Below are positions 37,947-50,202 of a stretch of 64,000 nucleotides of DNA, piece after piece. Location: positions 206,149 through 270,148 of the forward strand of contig CAJJDP010000061.1 in assembly GCA_905182995.1 (NCBI GenBank). Direction: 5' to 3'. A model generated the notes under the pieces. The model did no database searches. It saw only the letters and a list, made by a program, of their open reading frames with translations, and was not told the DNA's origin. The first letter of the stretch is position 1; every line of letters starts with the position of its first letter. This stretch comes from Paramecium octaurelia. Taxonomy: Eukaryota > Ciliophora > Oligohymenophorea > Peniculida > Parameciidae. A program made the translations under genes and the position numbers.

Positions 37947-39625
37947 TCATTAGAATATAGTGTCTTTGAAGTAATTCTCCTTGCTTCTTAGGGTTTGTTA
38001 ATGAGCATTCTAAGGTCTTTTCTCGTACACTGCTCTTTGAATTTCCCTTCTCTAATTATCTTTGGGTGGAATTTGGACATGTTCTGGTTTCTCATAGTAT
38101 AAATCAGGATCATAGGATTTGGGAATAAAGGGAGCTCTTTTTGGATGCTGAATGGGCTCACATTACTTATCTCTTAGCTACGTAATATTGATAGGATTTA
38201 TACATTCTCACTGTCATAATTGGGGATATGGTAAGTGGGAGTATCTAACTAAGAGGGATGCTTAGTCTATTAGAAATCAGGATGATTTGGTTATTTTCTT
38301 TGTGGTTTTTCATAATAGTATTAATCTTATTCATCCTCGATCTAATCTCTATAATACTATTCTGGAATGAATGGAGCAGGCCTTGATTAAGGTGGATGAG
38401 GTAGTAGTGGTGGTTAGTATGGTTAGTTAGGGTTGATCTAATGTTATTGTAAGTGGGGATGTAATTAGTGCTGATTGAATAGCTCTTGTGGTACTTGAGG
38501 TACTTAAGGAATTAAGTGAGGAGGTAGCTAATGTTATGGATTTGCAAATTAATGTGAATAAGCTGGAGGAGGTGGTGAATCAAATTGTGGAGGTGGTGGT
38601 AATGGGGAATTTAGGGAGGCTTAAACATGAAATTAGTGAGGAGGGGAGGGCATGGCCATTGTTGGAAAATCTTTGGGAGTATAATTAAAAGGTTGTAAGG
38701 GGAGATGAGGAGGTGGGGGAGGTATTGGAATATCCATAGGTTTATTCAAAACTCTAGGAGGGGAGGATTAGGCTTGGGATCTTATTGATGTTAATGGGGC
38801 TTGTTAATACGAAGGAAGTGTTGGCATTCTGGTTATTTAAGTAGGGGCAGGAATCATCTATATTTGGGAAGGTCTAGGAATAACAGTTTATTGTAAAAGA
38901 GGGGGTTATTGAACAACAGTTGGAACAAGGTGGACTTCCTTTGGAGGTGATAATCGAACAGTTCGTTCTGGTGAAATAGTTTCAGTAGTGACTGGCACAT
39001 ATTCTGTTATTTCATGTGTAACAGGAACTTGTATTTTTTTGATTCTTGTTTCATATTCAATTATCTTCTTCTCGACTGGTATGTATTCCGTAATGGTTTC
39101 TGGTTACAAGTTTGTGAAATCTGCTAGGGACTATTGTTGTTACATCATCATATCTCGTCTGGCTTGTTCTGATTAGGCTGTTTAATTGACCATCAGATTC
39201 TGCAATTAATTTTAGAGTAGATAATTATGGTGATGCATCTGTAGCATTTATTGAAATTATTCGTTCCATTATTGTTACATTATGTGTTGTTAAAGATTTT
39301 GTGACAATTACCTCTATCTTAACTATTAGCTATCATCTTGTATTTAAATTGGTTGCTATTATTATTAAGGATACAGAGCCTATTGTGCTTATTAAAATTA
39401 TTGGGGCTATTGCAATTGTTATTGCATTTAATAATTTTGATTTGTTGCTATTGGATTTTAGAGTTGTGTGACTGAGGGTGGGTAGAATGTGATTGGTTAT
39501 GGCTTGATGTTAAGTTGACTGGGCTGCTGAATTAACTAGGACTCGACAGTCTAACTTGTATATGGAGGTAGTTGAGACATTTGTTATTGTTACTGTTAAT
39601 TAAATTAAATCATGCTTTTGCTCAT
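37947..39625 (-). CDS. alveolin-like cortical protein, Pro/Gln-rich
   Basis: 550 residues with one 26-nt intron (38178-38203). The first ~170 residues are Gln-rich. The middle carries alveolin-type valine-proline repeats: ITEYIPVEKKIIEYE, IQVPVTHEITEYVPV and TETISPERTV, the EK/VPV pattern of alveolins that line alveolar sacs of alveolates. A long Pro-rich region (PPPPPH, PPPPQF, PPPPAYS) follows, then a charged tail with EKPEHVQIPPKD. Alveolins form the membrane skeleton (epiplasm) under the ciliate cortex. The number of repeats is low, so this may be a specialised or peripheral member. Confidence 0.82.
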
Positions 39626-39741
39626 TTGAGTATTTTTGTTATAATTAATAAAGTCATATATTGTTTTATAGTTTTTATTTCTTCATAATAGTTTTGGTTA
39701 ATGTATTATACTTCCATTACTCCAATATAATAATTATAATA

Positions 39742-42738
39742 ATGAAGAAAGATCGTCAATCTTTGCTCTCAAACGAACCTTTCAAAATAGGTGATAATCC
39801 ATATAAAGCATACTTGGTGTTAAGACAACCTCAACTGGATGAACCTGAAAAGACTTAACTTGTTCATTAGCTTAACGAACAGAATGTCTAAGTTAAAGAT
39901 CAATAGTACTAATTCAGTGGTGTTTTTGCAAACAAGAACTCAAATGAAGATATTTACAAAGCGGTTTTTCGTGATTTGATTTCACATTTCTTGGCTGGGG
40001 AATCTCATATGATTTAGATCTTGGGTGAACGACATTCTGGCAAGGCAACTCTAGGCATAGGGAATATGAGAAATCCAGGACTAGTACTTCTTATTATGCA
40101 AGAGATCTTTAATTTTATTGAAGAGAAATTTCTGGAGAACAATATCACTATAAAGATGAGTGCATTCGAATACGATGAAACCGGTTTCAAAGACTTGTTA
40201 GTCTTGGATTCATAACCCTTCATGCCAGTATTTCAGAATGGTCAAAATTAATTGCTAGGGATTCCAGAAGTCATTATAGATAATTATCTTCTGGGGATGA
40301 AAATTTTAAGAATCGCCATGGTCAATCTCATTAATAAAGAATAAAACATCCTTAGTCAAAAGTTTGTGGAGAGACATAAAAGAACTAATTTAATTATTGA
40401 ATTAAAGGCTGAGATCAGTCCTAATGATGATATTAAAGAATAAGTGATCATCTCAAAACTTAAGATAGTCAAGTTTAGTGGCACCTTTGAGTTTGGACAA
40501 ATATACAAGACCATGGCTGATTTAACCACAAAAAGACGAAAACACGTAGATGTGCCATTCAAAAGTGTAGAGTTATTAGATTACTTTAGAGATTATTTGT
40601 TGAATCAAAAATAGACTGTTTTTGTATGCATTAATAGTGATAGTGTGGAGAGTGTTAAACTCGGATCTTTTATAGGGTAAATAATGAACAAATCTCAATT
40701 TTTGACCTTCTCTATTTACTAGTAAAATGCTCAATTGAAGGACATTATGAACAATTAATATGAATCATTAAATTTGTTCCATAAAGAATTTTGCCAATAC
40801 AACGAGAGTAAAAAGGAAAGAGGCAAAATCATCTTTAGTATTCTTATAGGAATGGCCAATTTATACAAAACAATGTTGAAGTTGTTTGACTAAGCCAGTG
40901 AAATAAAGTATAAACTTAATTGCCTGTATTCGCAAGTCATAAGTTTTCACTGTTCCAAATACAATAACATCATCAATACAGAAGACTGTAAGGAATTCTA
41001 TTTGGCCAAAATTCAATTGTATGCCATTGAACAAGTGTAGACTGTTGAATCAACCTGCTAATCCTTGGCAATTGAACTTCTAAATGATTTATTTTCCAAA
41101 CATTAACAATTGATTAAGCTAAGAAAGGAAATGATACAGTTTGGCAAACAATTTAATAAATATCAATAATTATCCTAATATGACTTACAAAGATTAAATA
41201 ATACTCATTAATTGGTAACCAAATTATTGATCATCTTCGAACAACGATTAGGCTACAACATCCTAAATTAAATTGATCTAAAATATTATCAGATGTTTGA
41301 TAATGTATTTGATATAGCCTCGTTTTATAAAGAGGATGTATAGATATAGAATCAGGATATTCAAAACTAAACTCAGACCTAAACCATTAAGAAGCAGACT
41401 TAATTGAATACTACAAAATTCTTTAAGCCAACCTTGCCTAATAAGAAGGAGCCTCCACAAAGACAAAGATTCACAGATGTAGTTTAGTAATTATTCCATG
41501 ATGAAAATACTAAGGAATATTATTCAGCTAAATCAGTATTTGGGTTAACAAAAATAAATGATCACCCTTAGATGAGGTAGACAGTTAAATCAGAACTATT
41601 TGATAAATTGTAATCTCGTCAAACAAATAATATTAAAGCAATTGTGTTGGAAGAGCAGAAATATAGGTAAATTTTAGTAATAACATCTTTAGATTCTTTA
41701 GATCAACAGGAGTGGGATTCATCAAGAACTCTTATAGAACTGGTAACCTGAGAGCTCAATCATAGATGCTACCTAGAATTGTTTAATTCGAAAGTGTTGA
41801 TCATACTAATTAAAATTAATAATCATGATTATAGGTATAGATTATTTCTTTGTCGTATGCTAAATAAATTGATATTAATAAATATGAACATAAATAACTA
41901 ATTACTTAAGATCGTGCAAGATGTAAATAATTTAAGATGCAATTTACAGATTTAAGCTGTTATCAAGAGTGACATCGAAATCAAGCCTAGTTTAGATGAA
42001 ATTCTGAAGATTCTCAAGTAGCAAGTGGCAATTTTGATCGAATTAGTTCAACAATAAAAAGGGGTAGAGTATGATCAGTTGGAGAAGGCAGTTTAAAAGG
42101 CGGAAGCTGAAATTCGAAATCATATCAGAGTAATTATATATAGTAATTTGTAAGTTGGAGCAGCAAATGAAGTTATATTCGGATGGTCTATAAGAGAAAA
42201 TCGATTAATTGGAGAAAGAGAAGTTAGAATTATTGGAGAAGGTATGAAATAGGTTAGTAACCTCAAGAACAAAAGTTTGACAGCAGGTTAGGAACGAAAG
42301 ATCTCTTCTCAAAACCAAACTAGAGAATCTAGTCCCAGCTTGTTCAAAAAAACATACATCCTGGGGAACCAAGTGTACAACAGACAGTAGGGCAATCAAC
42401 AAGAGGGTTGTGTCACAGCGGCTCAGAATTGTGATAGTCAATAAACACGAGAGAGAAGAAGTTCTGGGACTCAGCACTCGTACATGATGATGAAAAACAT
42501 GTAAGAACCAAATTTATTGAGTAGTCGTGAGAAAGTGAATATGAATGCTTCACAGGAGAAGGTTGGCGATAAGAGTTCCACAATTTTGAAATCTCAAAAT
42601 AGCAGTTCTTTGTTGAAGATGTACAACATCCAGAAACTCATCATCAAAAATTAGTAGGATAAACAATTGCAACAACTGAAGAAGTAATGTGTGTGTTGTT
42701 ATTAAGCTTAGCAAAACTATAAATTAGATATTAGATGA
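39742..42738 (+). CDS. kinesin-like protein with degenerate motor (pseudo-motor)
   Basis: About 948 residues after five introns (26, 39, 34, 25, 26 nt; the middle two are less certain). The N-terminal ~330 residues follow the kinesin order but the ATPase signatures are eroded: P-loop LGERHSGKATLG instead of [11 protein letters not shown], switch I ERHKRTNLIIEL instead of [10 protein letters not shown], switch II IVKFSGTFEFG instead of LVDLAGSE. The entry helix NEDIYKAVFRDLISHFLAG and SVELLDYFRDYL match kinesin helices. A coiled coil and a basic Ser-rich tail follow. It therefore probably binds tubulin or a partner but does not hydrolyse ATP. It lies 90 bp upstream of, and in the same orientation as, an intact kinesin. 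Confidence 0.75.
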
Positions 42739-42828
42739 CTCTCAAGCTACTAAAAAGAAACCTTGATTTATTAATCGTTATCTCATAATATAATTTATAC
42801 CGTTCAATTATTTTAAATTTAAACTCAA

Positions 42829-45800
42829 ATGTCTGAAAGAGTTAAAGTAGCAGTTCGACTTCGACCATTAATCGATGAGGAATTAATTTGTAAAGACAAA
42901 TCCATTTGTGTCGAAACTATTGATCCCAATAAAAAACTAATCATCAGTACATACTTCCAAATATTATTAGTCAAGAAGGACTTTGAGAAGAGGCAATTTC
43001 AATTTGACTCTGTATTTGATTCCAAAGCAACATAAAATTAGGTTTACAATGATATCGCAAGAGGAGTTGTTGGAGTAAACTTATAATCTATAATCAATTT
43101 AGAGCGTAATCAAAGGCTTTAATGGTACTATATTTTGTTATGGTCAAACCGGAACAGGTAAAACATATACCATGATGGGCAGACTTGACTCTGATGAAAA
43201 GGGAATTACTCCCCGTACTTTTGAATAGATTTTTAATGAAATCTAAGCAGACACTAATAACATTTACACTGTGTAATTGGGTTATTTGTAGATATACATG
43301 GAGATGGTATTGCTTAGAATATAAATTTAGTTGCTGGATCTTATTAGACCTGACAATTAGGATGTGAAAATAAGAGAATGTCCAGATAATGGTGTATTTG
43401 TGTCAGGATTGGAATGGATGGAGGTTGAATCCCCTCAAGAGTGTCTAAGTATTATGAATTTTGCAGAAAAAAACAAAGTGGTTGCATTCACCAATTTAAA
43501 TGCCCATTCTTCCAGGTCTCATTCTATGCTTGTAATCAAAGTAGAGAAGAGATAATCGAAATAACATTCGAGATCCATGACGATTTCTAAGAAACCTAGT
43601 TCCAAATTGCAAAATTATTCTCAAGATATGATCACAGAAACTGATGAAAGTATATTACCTTCTGGAAATTGTGTTGGAACACTATATCTTGTTGATTTGG
43701 CAGGAAGTGAAAGAATCAAGAAATCAAGAGCTACAGGAGATCGTCTTAGTGAAGCTAGATCCATCAACTATTCACTTACAGCCTTGGGGAAATGTATTCA
43801 TGCCTTAACTGGTCCTAAATCTACCTTTGTTCCCTTTAGGGATTCAAAATTGACTCGTATTCTCTAAGATGCTCTTGGTGGTAATTGTAAAACTGCTTTA
43901 ATTGTGAACATTGGTCCTGCTGGTAAACATGTAGAAGAGACTCTATCCAGTCTAACTTTTGGTATGAGAGCTATGAAGGTCACAAATACCCCACAAATTA
44001 ACCAGAATGTTGATTTTGAAGTAAAAGTTATCTTTATCCCCATAGTAATTAAGTATTTAACTCAAAATGGAAATTGAAATGAAGGATGAGATTATTTAAA
44101 AATTGGAATAATAATAAGTTAAGTTTCTATAATAGGTCAGAATTGAACCTAGTAGTAACAGTAATCTTAGTAGTTCGGAACATCAATATAAAGTGAAATT
44201 AGAAAAAGCAGAAGAAGAACATAAAGCATTTCTAGAAGAAATTGATAATATGATGGTGGAATAAGAATAAGAGAATGAAGAACTTAAAAAACAATTGGCT
44301 CGTGTCATGTTAGAATTGGAAGATTCCAAAAGCAGGGAACAAACCTTAGAGTAAGAAATAGATGAGTTTAAGAATGTTCAATAGCAATTGGAGAATGAAT
44401 TAGAGGAAGCTTTGACAAATGTAATAGAATTTTATTAATTTTATAGAAAAATGAATTCGCAGATACCATTAATCAGTTACAATAGAAATTAGAAATGAAG
44501 GATAGAGAAATTTAAGAATTAAAGCAGTCTACAATAGTGTCCAACAAGAACACTGATATCATTAAAATATCAAAAGAAAAATAAAATCAAATGTGGAGAT
44601 CTGAATTACAACAGATTACTTCGCAATATGCCAATAAATTAGAAGAAGTCAAAAGGTTAGAATTCTAATAATAAGAAAAAGAGAATAATAACATTTTAGA
44701 GTATAGATAACGAAATGAAGAGCTCATTTTATAAGTTAAATAATACAAATACGAATTATCTCAATGGAAGGAATAGGAGTAATAATTATTATAGAGCAAT
44801 TAATAACTTGATGAATGTTTACAACAATAGAAGGAGGGTTTCTAATAGGAGTAATCTAAACTATTAACTTAAATTAAAGATCTTGAAACAGTCAATAATG
44901 AAATTACCAAAAGACTCGAATAATATGAGATTAAATTAAAAAAATAAAAGGATCTGTAACAACAGAATGAATTTGTATATCAACAGGAATTGGAAATGAA
45001 AAATGAACATCTGAATAAGGTATAATTAGAATACCTTGAAATCCAAAAATAAATTACTATGATCAAGGAACAATACTCGACTATATAGACAATTAATTAG
45101 TAGAAGGTGAAGCAATTGAATCATGAAAATCAAATGCTCATAAATAAAAATGCTGACTACTAATTGTAAGTCTAATAATTAATTGAAAAGCACAATGAAC
45201 TTTTATTGTAGATCTAATAGGGCAAAAATTCGCAATACAACAACTACAATCAATTTTTTAATAGCTCTAAAGTTGAATACCAAACAAACTAATCATATGT
45301 AAATGAATAAAATTTTGATATCGAATTGAAAAAATCAATTACAGTTTCTGGCGTCAATGAAGGGCAAATAGTGTTTGAGATGCAATTTCGAATTCAATAA
45401 TTAGAAGATTTTATTGATTAATTGTAAAATTAATTAAAATAGAAAGAAACCATTATTGAGGAACTTCAATTAAAAGGATCTCAATAATAGAAAGAGGCAG
45501 ATTAACTTAAATTTTAATTGGAATCATTCTCCAAGAGATCCTAATAATCTTTATAAAGAATGGAAGAGACTATGTGTTAAGAAGTCGTTAGAAGTGTCTT
45601 AGAGAAGATGATTTTTTAGGTCGAATTGAACTCTTTTGAATCTGATGATATTAGCAGTCGTGCTCCAGATAGTGATCTGAAACTATAAATGAAATCATTT
45701 TCTAAATAAGACAATGCTTAATTAGTTGAAAGTTTATTTATAAATTCTAGACGAAGTTAACACAATGCTATAGTAGAGTGCGACGAAGAAGAAGACAATT

Positions 45801-46377
45801 CGTCAGAAATAGATTACTAATTACCGAAATTCAGTTAGTCTGGCAAGAAGATATAATAAAAATTGAGAATGTCAAAAAGTAGATAAGATTCGGTATTCTC
45901 ATTCAGTGAGAAATAACAAAAAAAAGAGGCTGTTTCTCTTTATGATGATTTAAGTGAAATTAATTAATAATTTGATGTCTAAAGTCCAAGATCTCAATTA
46001 GATGAAATACAATTTTAAATTGACTTTAATGATGCCAATGCTGTAGATAAATTTATGTCATAAATCAAAAAAAAATAAGTCTCTCTACTTCAAAATAATG
46101 ACTTATCTGTAGATTCAATATAATAAGCACATAGTCCTTAGTATATAGAAAGCTTAAGCGAAAAGAAATCAAAATCGAATTCGAGGTATATATTGTTGTC
46201 AATTATTATAGAATTGGAAATGAAGAATTATAAGAAGTGATTAAAGTGATGGCATAAATGTTAGTTGAAAAGAGTAAGACTGAATAAACAGTGACTAATA
46301 ATACATTGGAAACCTTAAGAGCTTCTTTATTAGATTTTAACAATTTGTGCAACACTTTAACAACCTATTTTTTGTGA
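42829..46377 (+). CDS. kinesin with N-terminal motor and long coiled-coil stalk
   Basis: 1,131 residues; six introns (24, 28, 24, 25, 26, 26 nt). The motor is complete: [28 protein letters not shown]-loop [15 protein letters not shown], switch [13 protein letters not shown], switch [15 protein letters not shown], and [24 protein letters not shown]. The remaining two thirds are coiled coil, very rich in Gln (TAA/TAG) and Glu. It is a plus-end-type N-kinesin by layout. The motor resembles the armadillo-repeat kinesin group, but no armadillo repeats are seen in the tail, so the subfamily stays open. All catalytic residues are present. Confidence 0.95.
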
Positions 46378-46522
46378 AAAAGTTTAGTTTTATCTATTTT
46401 TTCAATTAATTATTTAAAAACACAATATAGTATCTAGAAATGAAACTAGATTCTTATATATCGGTTTTTTAAACATCTATTATGAACATATTGTATATTA
46501 GTATTCATACTTTAAATATATA

Positions 46523-47527
46523 TCATAAATTGGCTTCCTCATCCAATCTTTACCTTTTTAACCCAATCTCATCTAAGAGTTACATAGCCAAATTTTATAT
46601 TTCTTTACTATCGTCACTTAAACTGTTCATTAATATCAGAATCAAATTGTTTTCATAACTATTCAAGTTTTGAATAGAAAAGTGCATTAATAATTCAGCC
46701 ACTGCAATCAGAGTCCCTTTTCTTACATCAGAAGACTTATCCAGAGAAAGATTTCTTAAATTAGTTAAAACAATCTCAAGAAATGTTCCATTAGTTCTGC
46801 TTAAGAGAATTGGAGCGATACTCTTAGAGATACTTAATAAAGTCTTACATCAACTGTTGCCTTTCTTATTTTTGTATGAGCATGCTGCATATTTTAATTT
46901 AGAGATTTGACTGCTTCTCCCATATACTCACCAATGGGTAACTTTTTTGAAATTTCAGCTGCAAATATGGCTGCATCCTATCAATTTATGTTGTAATTTA
47001 CTTTTTTGACTTCTGGGAAGTTGTCTTGAAGAGCCTTGCCGATCATATGTGCTAGTCTTTATAAATTATTTGTGTAAGCATCAATGTGTTTCACTTATAT
47101 TTTATGTAGCAATTTAAATAATGCTAATCGTATTTCTTCACTTGTTTCTGTAAATGGTAATTGATTGAGTCGATTAATAATTGTATCAACAATTAGCCTG
47201 AGAGTCTCAGTATTAAAATGTTAGTCATGAAGATCAAGATAATTTAACACTATATTTATAGCAGTTTCTCTATTTCTCTCCACTTAGTCTTCGAATGCTC
47301 TTAACAGATTTTTAAGTGCATAAGCATCAAAAATATAAATACGCTCTTGAGCATTCGACTTGACTTTGAAGAAATCTTAAAGTTTTGTTAATCCTTATTT
47401 CCTCAAGTTTCTATCCTATAATAATAGCAAATTAACTCACCTAGTCGATTATGCAATTAATATCTCTTTAAAGCAATTTAATTTAATCTTCGACGAAGCT
47501 TCTATCGATATTCGGCTCGGTAAGCAT
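46523..47527 (-). CDS. DNAAF5: DNAAF5 (HEATR2)-like dynein arm assembly factor, short form
   Basis: 309 residues with three introns (25, 24, 26 nt). HEAT-repeat helices in the order of the N-terminal half of DNAAF5: DRNLRKQGLTKLQDFF, SEEIRLALFKLLHKI, QRLAHMIGKALQDNFPEVKKDAAIFAAEISKKLP, HAHTKIRKATVD and SSDVRKGTLIAVAELL. The block DNFPEVKKDAAIF.A..... matches DPFPDVKRESCKCAVSLA in the human protein. DNAAF5 helps preassemble dynein arms in the cytoplasm before entry into cilia. Human DNAAF5 is about 855 residues, so the C-terminal half is absent here. The gene ends cleanly 145 bp from the convergent kinesin, so it is either a short paralogue or a split gene. Confidence 0.75.
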
Positions 47528-47698
47528 TCTAATATAAACTATTTTAATTAAATATAAATCCCATAAATAAAATTTGTATTAAAAATTGCAACACCATTTT
47601 TAGATGGGATATGATTGGTGGAATAAAAATGTATACTAATCTAAAATAACAAAAAATTGAAAATGTATCCTGTTGTGTATAAAGTTGAGTATTATATT

Positions 47699-48939
47699 TC
47701 AAAATATAGTTGTTTAATTAACGGTATCTATGGCTGTTTTCAAATATGGAAGATTACTTAAGTCTTTATTTTCTTAGTTCTTGATAATAACTTCAGTTGT
47801 TGCATTGATACTCATGATTCTGTCTCTTTCAAGTCTATAGGTTTCACTAAACGAATTCTTTTTTATAAACTTGAAATTCTTATTAGTATTGATTTTTTAT
47901 TATTGCAACTAGGTACTTCTTCTAAGTATTTGTCTTGGAGAGACACTCTTATATATTTATTTAAGTTCTGAATTTTTTTGATGAACTTTAGGAAGAAGTG
48001 GTTTGAGGGTAAGTTACTCATTTCCTTATTGTTGTTGTTATTCTGAATTATATTTTTTGGTTATATCCTCTAGGGCATGTCTTAATTGATGTTCTTAAGG
48101 GAGACATTGCTCTGATAGTTGCAAAGCAGATTGAAATATTTTCTTGGATTCAAACTGTAATTTTAAGTGTTCCATTTCAACTCCTAGATTATGATATGCG
48201 ACGACTAAGATGGACATCCTTTCTTGTACCTTCTTACTTTCATTATAATGAGATTTGACAGTATTCACATATTAAACACTAGATTGTCTGGATGGGAAGG
48301 CTTAGATTAAAAGATTGAAGTATACATTATTCATTGGGTTAATCCTATTTTAATTCAGGTTTTTGAAAAGTAGAAATGAGTAATTCATGTTGCAACATGA
48401 TGATTGACAAATAGATGTGTTGAATGGCTTCGTCATGTCTTTCTAATTAAGAAAGAACTGCACAGAGATTTAGGTAGATGTCAGGCAATGAAGTGGATAG
48501 TTTTTATCTAATGTAAGATAAATCAATACTGTAATTCAATTGCCAACGCCTATTGCAAATATTGAAGAGCTGTTCTGGTTTTGCCCATCTTTCTATAATA
48601 ACAGGCCAAATTATTAAAAGTTTGAACCTATGTTATCGTTAAATCAAACCTTTAATTCTGGAACGTAAATTGTAGCCACTTCAGCCTTTCGTAAATACTC
48701 GATACACTATTCGTAATTTTATTTTTATAGGGCTATGAGACCCTGCTGATTCAACAATTTGCACAATATTTGATTCTACCTCACCATCTAATATTTCGTT
48801 AATTTGAATCACTTACTGTTAAATCATCCAACCCATAAATTGTGGTTCTCTTTTGAATAGAGGTCTCTAATTGCTGGATGTACTTCTCGATCTTCCCCTC
48901 ACTAAGATTTGTTATATCTATATTTTCGTTGTCCGACAT
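47699..48939 (-). CDS. TPR-repeat protein
   Basis: 380 residues after introns of 29, 22, 22 and 25 nt. TPR helix pairs are clear: NQQGLIALQKQNYEQCIEYL, FNNLACYYRKMGKTRTALQY, DIYLNLCAVLSQLERHDEAI and AYHNLGVEMEHLKL, each with the canonical small/large residue pattern (Gly8, Ala20 positions). The C-terminus is basic and Ser/Gln-rich with KSVSPRQILRRST. It acts as an adaptor of unknown partners; many ciliate TPR proteins are intraflagellar transport or axonemal factors. The start lies only 16 bp from the divergent CFAP119 start, suggesting joint control with a ciliary gene. Confidence 0.82.
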
Positions 48940-48955
48940 TTAATTAATTAAATAA
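48940..48955. promoter_or_regulatory. 16-bp divergent spacer between two start codons
   Basis: The ATG of the TPR gene (minus, 48939) and the ATG of CFAP119 (plus, 48956) are separated by 16 bp made only of A and T. Transcription start sites for the two genes must overlap each other or the opposite coding region. Confidence 0.7.
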
Positions 48956-49891
48956 ATGAGTTCTCCAGACACCAATTCCAATCGACATCAAACTAAAAAG
49001 AGGTCCAAGCTTGACTCCAATAAATCTTACTCCTTTTACGATTCCTTTGTCACTCGAAAAGACATCATTAAATTGGCCTCCTTGGAAACATAAAACCAAT
49101 AAAGGGAATTTCTTAAAACTGTCATTGTGCGATTTGAAGAAGGACACAAAAAAGGAGGAGTATTCACCTTCCCAGTTTACGAGCTCATCTCCTTTTAATA
49201 TTATCAAGCTCAAACCATATCGAAAGTATTATTTGGCATCAATTATTCCTAGGCTACAGAAGAGTCTCAATAATAGTGTAAATTGGCCGTCTTCTCAGAA
49301 TACCTGTTGCAGATGTACAACTATCTTAAAAATTACACATTTGAATAGAAATCTGCCTTCATGTCATTAGGATTTTACATTTTTGTAGAGAGTTTAGAGC
49401 GCAAAATTACATAAATCGATTCATATGAAATATTCAAAAGGTTACTCAGACCTAAGATACTATTGACAAACACATACAATTTGCCCATATTTACTTAGGA
49501 ACACATCATGGAATTCAATAAATTTATGACAAGCTATTTTTATAGGTGATCTGTACAGAATATTATTAGATATTATTCCCTATATGAATTAAGAATGACC
49601 ACTTATTAAGAAGTCAATATCTTTGGTAGATTAAAAGGGGAAAACCCAGTACAAGTAGAAAAAGAAGAGGACAAAGATTCCATATAAGAAGAAGACGAGT
49701 TTAACTTCAAAGATGTAGAAGTTCATCTAGATGATGAAGTCTAACCTGAACAAGAAGTAAAGAAGATCAATGAAAAAGATGAAGAATAAATTGAAAAATT
49801 GATGGAATAATACAAATTGAATTGGAATACAAGATTAGATGGATCATCATTATTGTAAGAGGCTGAAAAAATATTAACAAAGAAAAAATGA
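48956..49891 (+). CDS. CFAP119: CFAP119 (CCDC189) axonemal protein
   Basis: 303 residues with one 24-nt intron. The core matches the CCDC189/FAP119 pattern: ISKVLFGINYSQ, LAVFSEYLLQMYNYL, TFEQKSAFMSLGFYIFVESL, YEIFKRLLRPKILL and EFNKFMTSYFYRYYSLYELRMT. In animals the last block is DYVLNTYFRHFKLYKYAFT, with the shared tYF.hy.LY kernel. The acidic C-terminus (EEDEFNFKDVE) is less conserved. FAP119 is an axonemal protein linked to sperm motility and the central apparatus. Its stop is 7 bp from the stop of the convergent small gene. Good but hand-made homology. Confidence 0.75.
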
Positions 49892-49898
49892 CATAATT

Positions 49899-50161
49899 TC
49901 ATTATATTTATATTTCATTTATTTTACTTGGTATTTTGAGTACTTCCCCTTGCAACTAATCAAGTCAAAATATTTTTATACTTGCTATAGAGCTGCAATT
50001 AAATTGTCAAAATCAGTTAACACATTTTTTATGCCACTATCATCTATCTTCAAATTTGGATCGAAAGGGACTTAAGCAAATATGATGTTAGATCCCATAT
50101 TTCCATTTCCGTTATCTCTTCTTACCATCGAGGAATTCATACTACCACATGATGCTCCCAT
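49899..50161 (-). CDS. very small protein with Cys/Gly N-terminus
   Basis: 78 codons after removing one 26-nt intron (GTATAA...GATTAG); unspliced, the frame would run on past 49,891. It starts MGASCGSMNSSMVRR, which could be acylated at Gly2/Cys5. The middle reads VPFDPNLKIDDSGIKNVLTD. The C-terminus is a short helix. No family recognised. The 7-bp tail-to-tail gap with CFAP119 and the 41-bp divergent gap on the other side fit the compact local layout. Confidence 0.55.
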
Positions 50162-50202
50162 TTTAATTTATAATATTTATAATTATTAAAATTAAGTTTA
50201 GA

